From: Candidatus Rokuibacteriota bacterium
GTDB taxonomy: Bacteria > Methylomirabilota > Methylomirabilia > Rokubacteriales > CSP1-6
NCBI GenBank assembly: GCA_003220195.1
Contig: QHRT01000099.1
Span: 1 to 18,563, forward strand
DNA: 18,563 nucleotides
Direction: 5' to 3'
Positions 1 to 7,487 of the stretch are shown piece by piece. A program made the position numbers and the translations under genes. The notes below the pieces were generated by a model. That model had not been told where the DNA came from, searched no databases, and saw only the letters and a list, made by a program, of their open reading frames with translations. Each line of letters starts with the position of its first letter. Position 1 is the first letter of the stretch.

Positions 1-318
1 CGTCGCGCCTGGGCCACCGCGCTCGGGCGGCGCGTCCCCGAAGCTCGCGACCCGCGGATGCTTCGCGAGCACCGAGCGCACGATCCTCCGCTGCACTCCG
101 ATCCCGCGCCCGTGGATGAGCCGCACCTCGCGATAGCCGCGCTCGTGCGCCGCATCGAGGTACTCGGCGACGACCGACGGAATGTCACGCGGCGCAAACG
201 CGTGCAGGTCGAGGGCGTCCTCGATCGGGATCTTGACCGGCTCGTCGTCGCGAGTCAGGAGCGTGATGTCGACGAGCCGAGCGTCGGGGGGCTTGGCGGG
301 CCCGTCGAGGCCCCCCAT
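1..318 (-). CDS. Smr-domain protein, 3' end cut by window edge
   Basis: The minus strand reads open from an ATG at 318 to the left edge (106 codons, no stop reached). The protein shows the Smr signature: the DLH element near residues 37-39 (ALDLHAFAP), a helix with AEYLDAAHERG, and the LIHGRGIG motif at residues 67-74 followed by QRRIVRSVL. The last visible residues, GGPGAT, match where Smr domains finish (usually GG.GATIV.L), so only a few residues should be missing. Smr domains are DNA- or RNA-binding or nuclease modules found in MutS2 and as small free-standing proteins; this one has only a short N-terminal leader. It is the last visible gene of the amidase operon, 74 bp after the PCP_red-like gene. 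The start is uncertain: the ATG at 318 has no close Shine-Dalgarno, and an in-frame GTG at 390 lies just after the upstream stop. Confidence 0.85.
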   Translation of the reverse strand, partial: MGGLDGPAKPPDARLVDITLLTRDDEPVKIPIEDALDLHAFAPRDIPSVVAEYLDAAHERGYREVRLIHGRGIGVQRRIVRSVLAKHPRVASFGDAPPERGGPGAT

Positions 319-392
319 GGATTCAGTCCGCTCGTCACGTGCTCCTGCCAGTGCTGGAAGCTCAGGAGATCCTCTCCCGCAAGCTTGCACTG

Positions 393-791
393 TCAGAAGG
401 TCGCTGCGCGCTCGAAGAAGGTGACATCGACTACGCCGACCTTCTCGGCCCGCGCGCTCTCGGCGACCTTCTGCGCGACCATCTGCCGCACGAACGGGAT
501 CGGAATGCGGCCGAGGCGGTGCAGGACCTCGTCGGTGCAGCGGACCCGCGTTCCGGGAATGACGGGGCCTTCCACCTGCACGCGCTCGTCCGGCGCATGC
601 TCGCACGTCTCCGGCACGAGCTGCTGGAGCCGCACCGACACGTACTCGGTGACCCAGGACTGGATTCCGGTCTTCAACGCGTCGGGATCGAGACGCTCGA
701 GCGTGCCGAGCAAGTCGCCGAGCGTCGTTTCCAGACGGCCCAGTCGTGCTTCCAGAGCGTCGAGGCGCGCATCCAGGTTCCGCGTCGTCAT
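393..791 (-). CDS. Coiled-coil protein with C-terminal PCP_red-like domain
   Basis: This is a 132-aa protein. The ATG at 791 has a clear Shine-Dalgarno (AAAGGAG, 8 nt away) and lies 20 bp after the amidase stop. Residues 5-35 form a Leu-rich amphipathic helix likely to be a coiled coil. Residues 86-131 (motifs RLGRIPIPFVRQMV, KVAESARAEK, VDVTFFERA) resemble the small helical domain at the C-terminus of light-independent protochlorophyllide reductase ChlB/BchB (PCP_red), which also occurs in small non-photosynthetic proteins. Two Cys (63, 85) and a His (65) lie in the linker. There is no transmembrane segment or signal peptide. The function is unknown; the domain match is from motif memory, not a search. 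The position between an amidase and an Smr gene suggests co-transcription but does not give a pathway. Confidence 0.75.
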   Translation of the reverse strand: MTTRNLDARLDALEARLGRLETTLGDLLGTLERLDPDALKTGIQSWVTEYVSVRLQQLVPETCEHAPDERVQVEGPVIPGTRVRCTDEVLHRLGRIPIPFVRQMVAQKVAESARAEKVGVVDVTFFERAATF

Positions 792-811
792 GGCGGAGAC
801 TCCTTTGGGTC

Positions 812-2230
812 TTACGAAGCGAGCGGCGGGCGGCGGCGATGCCAGTCCGTCGCGCGCTGATACGCATCGGCCACGCGCAACACCGTCACCTCGTCGAACG
901 GTCGCCCGATGATCTGCATCCCGATCGGCAGCCCCTCGGCGGTGAAGCCGCACGGCACAGCACACACCGGATGTCCCGAGAGATTGAACGGACGGGTGAG
1001 CCGGATCATCGCCGCGGTGACGCTGACCCGTTCTCCGCGGATGTCTGCGTGAGTCTCGTCGAGCGCCGGCGCCGTGATGGGCGTCGCCGGCGCGAGGAGC
1101 AGGTCGCGATGGCGCAGCGCTTCGTCGACCGCGTCCCGAATGAGCGCGCGCGTCTGCTGGGCGCGCACGTACTGAGCGCCCGTCACGAACGCGGCCGCCT
1201 GCAGGCGCTCCCGCACATCGGGCTGGTAGTCGGCCGGGCGTGACTTCAACCAGCCGGCGTGATACGCGAGCGCTTCCGACGCGACGATCGCAAAGGCCGC
1301 CGCCGGCACGTGCTCCATCTGCTCGATCGCCGCATCGTCCGTCTTTGCGCCGAGCGACTGGAGCATCCGCGCGGCCGCCTCGACTCCGGCCGCAACGTCA
1401 GCGGCGGATGCGTCGAGGAAGCCCTGCCTCAGCACTCCCACGCGCACGCCGGCGATGCTACCGCTCAGCGCTCGTGCATAGTCTGGGACCGGCAGCACGC
1501 TCGTCGAAGCATCGGCCGGATCGTACCCCGCCATCGCGCCCAGCAGCAGCGCGCAGTCCTCGGCGGTGCGCGCCATCGGACCGACGTGATCCATGGTCCA
1601 CGCGAGCGGCAGCACGCCCGCGCGGCTCACGCGTCCGTACGTCGGCTTGAGACCGGTCACGCCGCAGAGCGAGGCCGGCATACGGATCGAACCGCCGGTG
1701 TCGGACCCGAGCGCCGCGGGGACGAGACCCGCGGCCACGGCCGCGCCGGAACCGGAGGAGGAACCTCCGGGCACGCGAGGTCGCCCGGCGTCCCACGGGT
1801 TCACCGTGTCACCGTAGTGCGCGTTGCGTCCGAGCGGGCCGTACGCGAACTCGTGCATGTTCAGCTTGCCCAGCACGATCGCGCCGGCGCCGGTGAGCCG
1901 CGTCACGACCGTCGCGTCCGTCCCGGGCACGCGGTCGGCCAGGATGCGCGAGCCCGCTGTCGTCCGAACGCCGGCCGTGTCGAAGAGATCCTTGAGCCCG
2001 ATCGGCACGCCGTCGAGTGGTCCGAGCGTCTCACCCGCGAGGACGCGGGCGAGCGCGGCGTGCGCCGCCTGGAGCGCCGGCTCTGCGCACACCGTGATGA
2101 ACGTACGGAGCGTACCGTCGAGCGCCGTGATCCGATCGAGACAGGCGCGCACGACTTCGACCGGTGAGACTTGCTTCGTTCCGATGAGTCGGGCGAGGTC
2201 CGCGACCGAGGTCCAGCCGAGCTCCGTCAT
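812..2230 (-). CDS. Amidase signature family hydrolase (GatA-like)
   Basis: This 472-aa protein has the complete amidase-signature catalytic set: Lys80 in GLKDLFDT, the Gly/Ser-rich segment GGSSSGSG around residues 155-162 carrying the cis-Ser, and nucleophile Ser181 in GSDTGGSIRMP. The C-terminal part has the expected LAPATPITAPA and GLPIGMQIIGRPFDE blocks. The enzyme hydrolyses a C-N amide bond in the cytoplasm. The substrate is not predictable, since GatA, indole-acetamide, allophanate and aryl-acylamide hydrolases all share the fold. It follows a 59-aa GatC-like gene by 23 bp, suggesting a two-component amidase. No GatB lies nearby, so a role in Gln-tRNA formation is not supported here. 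The ATG at 2230 gives the usual N-terminus; an in-frame GTG lies five codons upstream. An open frame continues antisense through the next gene and is not coding. Confidence 0.93.
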   Translation of the reverse strand: MTELGWTSVADLARLIGTKQVSPVEVVRACLDRITALDGTLRTFITVCAEPALQAAHAALARVLAGETLGPLDGVPIGLKDLFDTAGVRTTAGSRILADRVPGTDATVVTRLTGAGAIVLGKLNMHEFAYGPLGRNAHYGDTVNPWDAGRPRVPGGSSSGSGAAVAAGLVPAALGSDTGGSIRMPASLCGVTGLKPTYGRVSRAGVLPLAWTMDHVGPMARTAEDCALLLGAMAGYDPADASTSVLPVPDYARALSGSIAGVRVGVLRQGFLDASAADVAAGVEAAARMLQSLGAKTDDAAIEQMEHVPAAAFAIVASEALAYHAGWLKSRPADYQPDVRERLQAAAFVTGAQYVRAQQTRALIRDAVDEALRHRDLLLAPATPITAPALDETHADIRGERVSVTAAMIRLTRPFNLSGHPVCAVPCGFTAEGLPIGMQIIGRPFDEVTVLRVADAYQRATDWHRRRPPLAS

Positions 2231-2253
2231 CGCGTCGAAGGTCACATCACGAT

Positions 2254-2433
2254 TCAGAACAGCCGGTACTGCGTGCTCGGGTCGATCGTCCGGGGTGACG
2301 CCGCCTCCAGTCGATCGAGGAGCCGGAGGTTCGTTTCGACCAGCGGGCGCAGAGCTTCGAGCTCGGCATCGGACCACTCGAACCCGGCCAGACGCATCAT
2401 CGCGCGCATCGTCTCGATCGTCACCTTTTCCAT
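2254..2433 (-). CDS. GatC/AtzG-like small amidase partner
   Basis: This small gene encodes 59 aa, starting at the ATG at 2433 and ending in TGA at 2254-2256. It is almost entirely helical, with the segment WSDAELEALRPLVETNLRLLDRL at residues 20-42 and a short tail ending TQYRLF. This layout (an N-terminal helix that starts with SDAEL, then a C-terminal extended tail) resembles GatC and the AtzG-type chaperone subunits that wrap around amidase-signature enzymes. The gene is immediately upstream of the amidase with a 23-bp gap, the expected position. It has no Shine-Dalgarno, but a TATCCT box ends 7 nt before the ATG, consistent with leaderless translation. The role as an amidase subunit is inferred from position and shape; sequence identity to known families was not tested. 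Confidence 0.72.
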   Translation of the reverse strand: MEKVTIETMRAMMRLAGFEWSDAELEALRPLVETNLRLLDRLEAASPRTIDPSTQYRLF

Positions 2434-2440
2434 CGGCGGG

Positions 2441-2446
2441 AGGATA
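2441..2446 (-). promoter_or_regulatory. -10 box of amidase operon, leaderless-type
   Basis: On the minus strand the hexamer TATCCT is followed by 7 nt and then the ATG at 2433. No Shine-Dalgarno is present. The spacing would place the transcription start at or next to the A of the start codon. No convincing -35 was seen. Confidence 0.5.
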
Positions 2447-2458
2447 CCACGCGAGCGC

Positions 2459-2464
2459 TAGAAT
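2459..2464 (+). promoter_or_regulatory. -10 box of ASKHA/MaoC/UroD operon, leaderless-type
   Basis: TAGAAT ends 6 nt before the ATG at 2471, with no Shine-Dalgarno between. It forms a divergent pair with the amidase operon box on the opposite strand, all within the 37-bp intergenic region 2434-2470. Confidence 0.5.
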
Positions 2465-2470
2465 GGGCCG

Positions 2471-4348
2471 ATGGCGGTCGCGCTCACGATCCTTCCTCGA
2501 CCGCGCTCGGCCGACGAGGCGCGCGTGCTGAGCGTCCCGGAGGCCACCACCATCCTGCGCGCCGCGCACGCGGCCGGCGTCGACATCACCGCCACGTGCG
2601 GCGGCCGCGGTCGGTGCACGTCGTGTCGCGTGAAGTTCGTGTCCGGCACCGTCCCGCCGCCCACGATCATGGACGAAGTCCAGCTCGGCGACGACCTGGT
2701 CCGCGACGGATACCGGCTCGCGTGTCAGTGCCACGTGACCGAGCCGATCACCGTGGAGCCGGCGCCCCCGCTCGACGAGACGTCGTTTCAGATCCTCGGT
2801 CCCGGAGAGCACGCCGACGGTCTCGGCCGTATCGCGATCGCGTCCGGTGTCGTGAAGCAGGTCGTGAAGGTGAACCTGCCGCGCGAGGAGCATCACCAGA
2901 CGTCGGATCTGGAGCAGCTGCTGGCCGAGCTCGGACTGACGACGGACGCGGTCACCCCGCCGGTGCTCGCAGCGCTGCCGTCGGCGCTGCGCGATGATCC
3001 GGCCGGCGTGACCGTCACGACGTTCGGCGGTCGCATCCTGGCGGTCGAGCGCGGCGACACCTCGGCGATGAAATTCGGTCTCGCCATCGACGTCGGAACC
3101 ACCAGCGTCGTCAGCACGCTGCTCGAGCTCGAGTCGGGCGAGCGGCTCGCCTCGATCTCGAGCCTGAATCCCCAATCCGTGTTCGGCGGAGACTTGATGT
3201 CCCGCATCGCGTTCGCGCAGTTCAATCCGGGAAATTTGCGGAAACTGCGCACCCGCATCGTCGGCGTCCTGAACCGACACGTCGGCGAGCTCTGCCGCGA
3301 GTCGGGTGTGCTCGCGAAGTGGATCTACAAGGCCGTCATCGTCGGCAACACCTGCATGCATCATCTGCTGCTCGGGATCGATCCCTCCTACGTCGGGCTC
3401 GCGCCGTATGCGCCGGTCATGCGCCATCCGCTCGTGCTCCCCGCGCGCGACGTGCCGCTCACGATCGCGCCGGACGCGGTCGTGTGCTTCCTGCCGCTCG
3501 TCGCCGGCTTCGTCGGTGCCGACGCGGTCGGCGTGGCGCTCGCGACGCGGATCCACGAGTCCGAGGCCATCCGGATCGCGGTCGACATCGGCACGAACGG
3601 TGAAGTCCTTCTCGGATCCGCGGCCCATCTCTGGGCGTGCTCCGCGCCGGCCGGGCCCGCGCTCGAGGGGGCTCAGATCCGTCACGGCATGCGCGGCGCC
3701 GCCGGCGCCATCGACCGCGTGACGGTCGACGACGACGTGCACGTCCACACGATTGCGGGCGCGCCCGCGCAGGGCATCTGCGGCTCGGGACTGATCGATC
3801 TGATCGCGGGCTTGCTCGACGCTCGCGTGATCGATCCGACGGGCCTGATCCAGGTCGAGAAGCGCGACGCACTTTCGCCGGCACTGCGCCGGCGTGTCGA
3901 GATGCGCGGAGAGGAGCGCATCGTCGTCGTCGTGCGCGATGGCGAAGGCGGCGCGACCCGCGAAATCGTCCTCACGCAGCAAGACGTCCGGCAGATCCAG
4001 CTCGCCAAGGGCGCGATCGCCTCGGGGATCGCCCTCTTGCAGCGCGTCGCGGGCGCGCCGGACGATCGGATCGCGGAGCTGATGCTCGCTGGCGGCTTCG
4101 GCAACTACGTCTCCATCGCGAGCGCCGTGCGCATCGGTCTGATCCCACCGCTTCCACTCGACCGCATCCGCTACGTCGGCAACGCCGCATCGCTCGGCGC
4201 GCAGGCGTGCCTGCTGTCCGAGGCGGAGCGCCAGCGCGCGGACACGATCGCGCGGCGGATCGAGCACGTCTCGCTTGCGGCGCATCCGGATTTCGAGCAG
4301 GTGTTCGTCGACGCGATGAACTTTCCGGAGCCCGAGCATGCTCGCTGA
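2471..4348 (+). CDS. [2Fe-2S] ferredoxin-ASKHA protein, corrinoid-activator-like (RACo/RamA type)
   Basis: This 625-aa protein has an N-terminal plant-type [2Fe-2S] domain: Cys43, Cys49 and Cys52 in ATCGGRGRCTSC, plus Cys85 (or Cys87) in RLACQCHV. A linker spans roughly residues 100-200. The ASKHA ATPase-like region follows, with AIDVGTTSV at 205-213, VGNTCMHHLL at 291-300, DIGTNGEVLLG at 372-382, ICGSGLIDLIAGL at 436-448 and LAGGFGNYV at 539-547. This is the architecture of the reductive activators that use ATP and a low-potential electron to return corrinoid proteins from Co(II) to Co(I). RamA proteins carry 4Fe-4S clusters instead, so RACo is the closer model. It is the first gene of an operon with MaoC and UroD-family genes. 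The corrinoid partner is not in the window, so the exact target is unknown. Confidence 0.9.
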   Translation: MAVALTILPRPRSADEARVLSVPEATTILRAAHAAGVDITATCGGRGRCTSCRVKFVSGTVPPPTIMDEVQLGDDLVRDGYRLACQCHVTEPITVEPAPPLDETSFQILGPGEHADGLGRIAIASGVVKQVVKVNLPREEHHQTSDLEQLLAELGLTTDAVTPPVLAALPSALRDDPAGVTVTTFGGRILAVERGDTSAMKFGLAIDVGTTSVVSTLLELESGERLASISSLNPQSVFGGDLMSRIAFAQFNPGNLRKLRTRIVGVLNRHVGELCRESGVLAKWIYKAVIVGNTCMHHLLLGIDPSYVGLAPYAPVMRHPLVLPARDVPLTIAPDAVVCFLPLVAGFVGADAVGVALATRIHESEAIRIAVDIGTNGEVLLGSAAHLWACSAPAGPALEGAQIRHGMRGAAGAIDRVTVDDDVHVHTIAGAPAQGICGSGLIDLIAGLLDARVIDPTGLIQVEKRDALSPALRRRVEMRGEERIVVVVRDGEGGATREIVLTQQDVRQIQLAKGAIASGIALLQRVAGAPDDRIAELMLAGGFGNYVSIASAVRIGLIPPLPLDRIRYVGNAASLGAQACLLSEAERQRADTIARRIEHVSLAAHPDFEQVFVDAMNFPEPEHAR

Positions 4349-5261
4349 GGCCGGCGGCGGCGACCGCCGCCCCGCACCGGCCATCTCGACGGCGATCGTC
4401 GGCGCCGAGGTGGGCCCGGTGACCCACACCGTGGATGCGCGATGGCTGATGGCCTATGCCGCCGGCCTGGGTGAGACCGATCCGCGGTTCTACGACACCT
4501 GCGCACCGGGCGGCCCGCTCGCACATCCCGTGTTTCCGGTGTGCTACGAGTGGCCTGTGGCGCTCGCGATCCGCGACGCGCTGATCGATCGGGCGCTGGC
4601 CCCCTTCAGCGTCCACGCGACCCACCATCTCCTCGTCCATCGCCGGCCACGGGCCGGCGACACGCTCCTGACCACCGCGCGCGTCGTCGCGGTGAGTCCA
4701 CGCCGCGCGGGGACGCTCGTGGTCACGCGGTTCTCGACGCTCGACGATCGCGGCGCGGCGGTGTCGACGACGGACTATGGCTCCGTCTATCGCGGCGTCA
4801 CCTGCGACGGCGAGAACAGCGTCGTCTCCGCGGACGTCGGCGCGTGGACGTCCCGCCATCCGCGTCACACTGATCCCCCGCGCGACAACGTCACGAGCGC
4901 CGGCGCCCGGGCAGCCTGGACCGACGTGATCGACGTCGCCGCCGGAACGGCCCACATCTACTCCGAGTGCGCGCGGATCTGGAATCCGATTCACACCGAC
5001 GTCGCGGTGGCGGCGGGGGCCGGGTTGCCCGGGCTGATCCTGCACGGCACCGCGACGCTCGCGCTCGCGGTGTCACGGATCATGAGGCACGCGGGCGACC
5101 CGCGGCGGGTGCGTGAGCTCGGCGCCCGCTTCACCGGCGTGGTGGCGATGCCGTCCCGACTGACGATGCTGAGCCGCCGCGCCGGCGCCGATCGCATCGA
5201 GTTCGAGCTGCGCGGAACGGATGGCACGGCAGTGCTGAGCGACGGCTGGCTCAGCTCGTGA
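4338..5261 (+). CDS. MaoC-like double-hotdog protein
   Basis: This 307-aa protein has two hotdog repeats, about residues 20-155 and 195-305. The start overlaps the preceding gene's end by 11 bp, indicating translational coupling. The second repeat carries the hydratase-2 region: IWNPIHTD at 214-221 followed by GLPGLILHGTATLALAV. In classical R-specific enoyl-CoA hydratases this reads SGDxNPLH, with Asp and His catalytic. Here His219 is kept but the Asp position is Ile214, so the standard hydratase mechanism may not apply, although I recall a MaoC subgroup with similar wording. The first repeat has GETDPRFYD and HPVFPVCYE, typical of the non-catalytic half of double-hotdog hydratases. It probably binds an acyl-CoA; the substrate is unknown. 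The neighbours do not encode other beta-oxidation enzymes. Confidence 0.87.
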   Translation: MLAEAGGGDRRPAPAISTAIVGAEVGPVTHTVDARWLMAYAAGLGETDPRFYDTCAPGGPLAHPVFPVCYEWPVALAIRDALIDRALAPFSVHATHHLLVHRRPRAGDTLLTTARVVAVSPRRAGTLVVTRFSTLDDRGAAVSTTDYGSVYRGVTCDGENSVVSADVGAWTSRHPRHTDPPRDNVTSAGARAAWTDVIDVAAGTAHIYSECARIWNPIHTDVAVAAGAGLPGLILHGTATLALAVSRIMRHAGDPRRVRELGARFTGVVAMPSRLTMLSRRAGADRIEFELRGTDGTAVLSDGWLSS

Positions 5262-5304
5262 AAATGACCGAGGACTGCGGGCGCGTCCCGAGGCCCTCTT
5301 CGCC

Positions 5305-6327
5305 ATGAAACAGATGAGTCGCCGCGAGCGCGTGACCGCCGCGCTCGGCCGGCATCCGGTCGATCGCGTCCCGTACGCCTTCTGGCGTCACTTTCCGAAA
5401 GTCGACCGCTCGCCGGCGGGTCTGGCGCAGGCGACGCTTCGCTTCCACGAGCGGTACGGATCGGACTTCCTCAAGATCACGCCGGCCGGCGGCTACGCCG
5501 TCGAGGCGTGGGGCTGCGTCGAGAGCGACGACGAGCGGCCCGACGGCCATCGCCCGTGCGCCACCTGCGCCGTGCGGGATGGCGACGACTGGAAGACGAT
5601 CCGGGTGCTCGACCCGACCGCGGCGCCAGGGTGGGTCGATCAGCTCGAGATCATCGTCCGCCTCGGCTTCGACCGGCGGGTCGGCGACGCGCCCGTCGTC
5701 CCGACGGTGTTCTCGCCCCTGTCACTCGCTCGGAAGCTTTCCGGAGAGCGGCTGGGTCACGACCTGCGGGAGCGCCCCGCGGACGTGAAGCGCGCGCTCG
5801 ACGCGATCACCGAGACGCTGATCCGGTTCGCCGAGGCCGCGCTGCGCGAAGGCGTCTCCGGGATCTTCTACTCGATCCAGGCGGCCAGCCATCGACTGCA
5901 CACCGTGGCGGAGTATGAGGAATTCGGCGAGCCCTACGATCACCGGGTGCTCGCGTCGGTGCGTGACAGGTCGAGCCTCACGATCGTGCACGGGCACGGC
6001 GACGATCTGATGTTCGAGCACCTCGCCCGCCTTCCGGCGCACGCCTGGAACTGGGCGGACCGCTCGACGCCCCCGTCCCTCCGGAGCGGACGGGAGCTCC
6101 TGCCCGGCGCCGTGATCGGCGGCCTCGACGAGTGGCGCACGCTTCGCGACGGCACACCGGAGCAGGCCACCGCGGAAACGCACGAGGCGATCGCGGAGAC
6201 GGGGGGAACCGGACTCATCGTCGGCGCCGGGTGCGTCTTGCCGATGGGCACGCCGGATGCGACCGTCGCGGCCGTCGTGCGGGGGCTCGGTGGGCCGCTG
6301 AAGCCGTTACCGGGCGTTCAGCTGTAG
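5305..6327 (+). CDS. Uroporphyrinogen decarboxylase superfamily protein (MtaA/CmuA-like)
   Basis: This 340-aa protein begins with the family's SRRERVTAALGRHPVDRVPYAFW and ends with GAGCVLPMGTP (307-316), the region holding the zinc-binding Cys in methylcobamide:CoM methyltransferases (here Cys310). The other ligand region reads IVHGHGDD with His229 and His231, where MtaA/MtbA have His-x-Cys. The arginine-rich N-terminus of true HemE and its heme-pathway context are absent, so heme synthesis is unlikely. The family includes corrinoid-dependent methyltransferases and many uncharacterised members. Position in an operon with a RACo-like activator supports corrinoid-linked methyl transfer by inference only. 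The start at ATG 5305 has GAGG upstream; the gap to the MaoC gene is 43 bp. A second in-frame Met lies at codon 4. Its end is 1 bp from the convergent ychF end. Confidence 0.85.
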   Translation: MKQMSRRERVTAALGRHPVDRVPYAFWRHFPKVDRSPAGLAQATLRFHERYGSDFLKITPAGGYAVEAWGCVESDDERPDGHRPCATCAVRDGDDWKTIRVLDPTAAPGWVDQLEIIVRLGFDRRVGDAPVVPTVFSPLSLARKLSGERLGHDLRERPADVKRALDAITETLIRFAEAALREGVSGIFYSIQAASHRLHTVAEYEEFGEPYDHRVLASVRDRSSLTIVHGHGDDLMFEHLARLPAHAWNWADRSTPPSLRSGRELLPGAVIGGLDEWRTLRDGTPEQATAETHEAIAETGGTGLIVGAGCVLPMGTPDATVAAVVRGLGGPLKPLPGVQL

Positions 6328-6328
6328 A

Positions 6329-7411
6329 TCACGACTTCGCGACGTTGAAGCGGAAGTGACAGATCTCGCCGTCGCGGACGGGATAGTCCTTGCCCTCGAG
6401 CCGGAGTTGCCCCTTCGTGCGGATGTCCGCGAACGAGCCGTTCGCCGCGACGAGATCGTCGTACGCCGTGACCTCGGCGCGAATGAAGCCTCGCGCGATG
6501 TCGGAATGGACGGTGCCGGCGGCGTCCTGGGCGCGCGTGCCGGACGCGATGGGCCAGGCTCGCACCTCGTCGTCGCCCACCGTGAAGAACGACACGAGAC
6601 CCAAGAGCGCATAGCAGTCGCGCAGCACGCGATGGATCGCGGGCTCTCGCAGACCGAGGTCGGTCAGGAACGCCGCCTGCTCCTCGCCGCCGAGCTGCGC
6701 GACTTCCATCTCGAGCACCGCCGAGACCCAGCCAATCCGCGTCCGCGGCGCTCTCGCGATCGCCGAGAGGCCATAGGCGTCGACCGCGCGATCCGCGTCG
6801 CCGATCGCCTTCTCGTCGAGGTTGAGACAGTGGAGGATCGGCTTCTGCGAGAGCAGGGTGAACCCGCGCACGATCCGCGTCTCGTCGTCGGACAGGGCCA
6901 CGGCCCGGAGTGGCGTCTCAGCCTCCAGATGCGTCTTGAGCCGGCCGAAGATCTCCTGTTCTTTGACCTCGGCATCGGTTCTTCGCTTCTTGATCGACGC
7001 CTCGAGTCTCTCGATCCGGCGCTCGACCACCTCCAGATCCGCGAGGACCAGCTCGAGCTCGAGATCGACGAGGTCGCGCCGCGGGTCGGGCGCGCCGAGC
7101 GCCTCGTCGCCGAACGCGCGCACGACGTGGAGCAGCGCGTCAGCGCTTCGGAAGTCCTTGATCTCGAGGCCCGCTCGCTCGCCCTTCGCGATGCCGGCGA
7201 GATCGACGACCTCGAAGGTTGCGTACGTGGTCTTCTTCGGCTCGAACATCGCGCTGAGACGGCCGACTCGCGGATCGGGCACGCGCGCGATCCCGGTGTG
7301 CAGCTCCGCGCGGCCGGTGTCGTAGCGGGACGTGGCGACGCTGGCGCCAGTGAGGAGATTGAACAGCGTCGTCTTTCCGCTTTTCGGCCGACCGATCAAC
7401 CCGATTTTCAT
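6329..7411 (-). CDS. ychF: YchF-family P-loop NTPase
   Basis: This 360-aa protein is close to the family's usual length of about 363. The P-loop is GRPKSGKTT (residues 7-15), where canonical YchF has GLPNVGKST. G3 is DLAGIAKG (70-77) and the G4-equivalent is NLDE (197-200), lacking the NKxD of GTPases, which in YchF goes with ATP preference. Residues about 115-165 form the charged helical insertion, a likely coiled coil. The C-terminal TGS domain has FFTVGDDEVRAW (275-286), AAGTVHSDIARGFIRAEV (297-314) and HFRFNV. YchF is a ribosome-associated ATPase linked to stress and translation; in E. coli it is redox-regulated. The divergent P-loop suggests a lineage-specific paralogue rather than the strict orthologue. 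It appears monocistronic, with a -10 box 6 nt before the ATG and no Shine-Dalgarno. Confidence 0.92.
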   Translation of the reverse strand: MKIGLIGRPKSGKTTLFNLLTGASVATSRYDTGRAELHTGIARVPDPRVGRLSAMFEPKKTTYATFEVVDLAGIAKGERAGLEIKDFRSADALLHVVRAFGDEALGAPDPRRDLVDLELELVLADLEVVERRIERLEASIKKRRTDAEVKEQEIFGRLKTHLEAETPLRAVALSDDETRIVRGFTLLSQKPILHCLNLDEKAIGDADRAVDAYGLSAIARAPRTRIGWVSAVLEMEVAQLGGEEQAAFLTDLGLREPAIHRVLRDCYALLGLVSFFTVGDDEVRAWPIASGTRAQDAAGTVHSDIARGFIRAEVTAYDDLVAANGSFADIRTKGQLRLEGKDYPVRDGEICHFRFNVAKS

Positions 7412-7417
7412 AGGGCC

Positions 7418-7423
7418 AGTATG
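7418..7423 (-). promoter_or_regulatory. -10 box of ychF, leaderless-type
   Basis: On the minus strand CATACT is followed by 6 nt and the ATG at 7411. No Shine-Dalgarno lies between. It is one half of a divergent promoter region with queF. Confidence 0.45.
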
Positions 7424-7487
7424 CCAGGCCCGTGACCCGGCAGAGGGACGGCGACCGGGCTCCGTGCTGCCGACGTCGGGCGGACGC

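Noticed and set aside
4351..4371. GC-rich palindrome-like stretch considered as a hairpin or terminator
   Set aside because: It lies inside the start of the MaoC coding region, has almost no loop and no T-tract; such inverted GC runs are expected at this base composition.
2234..4429. Open minus-strand frame of about 730 codons continuous with the amidase, antisense to the ASKHA gene
   Set aside because: It is the aligned antisense frame of a clearly coding GC-rich gene; its translation is Arg/Asp/His-rich without any domain, and the amidase has a normal N-terminus at 2230.
5305..6327. Heme biosynthesis hemE
   Set aside because: The C-terminal Cys region and the HGHGDD segment fit the methyltransferase-like branch, and no heme gene is nearby.
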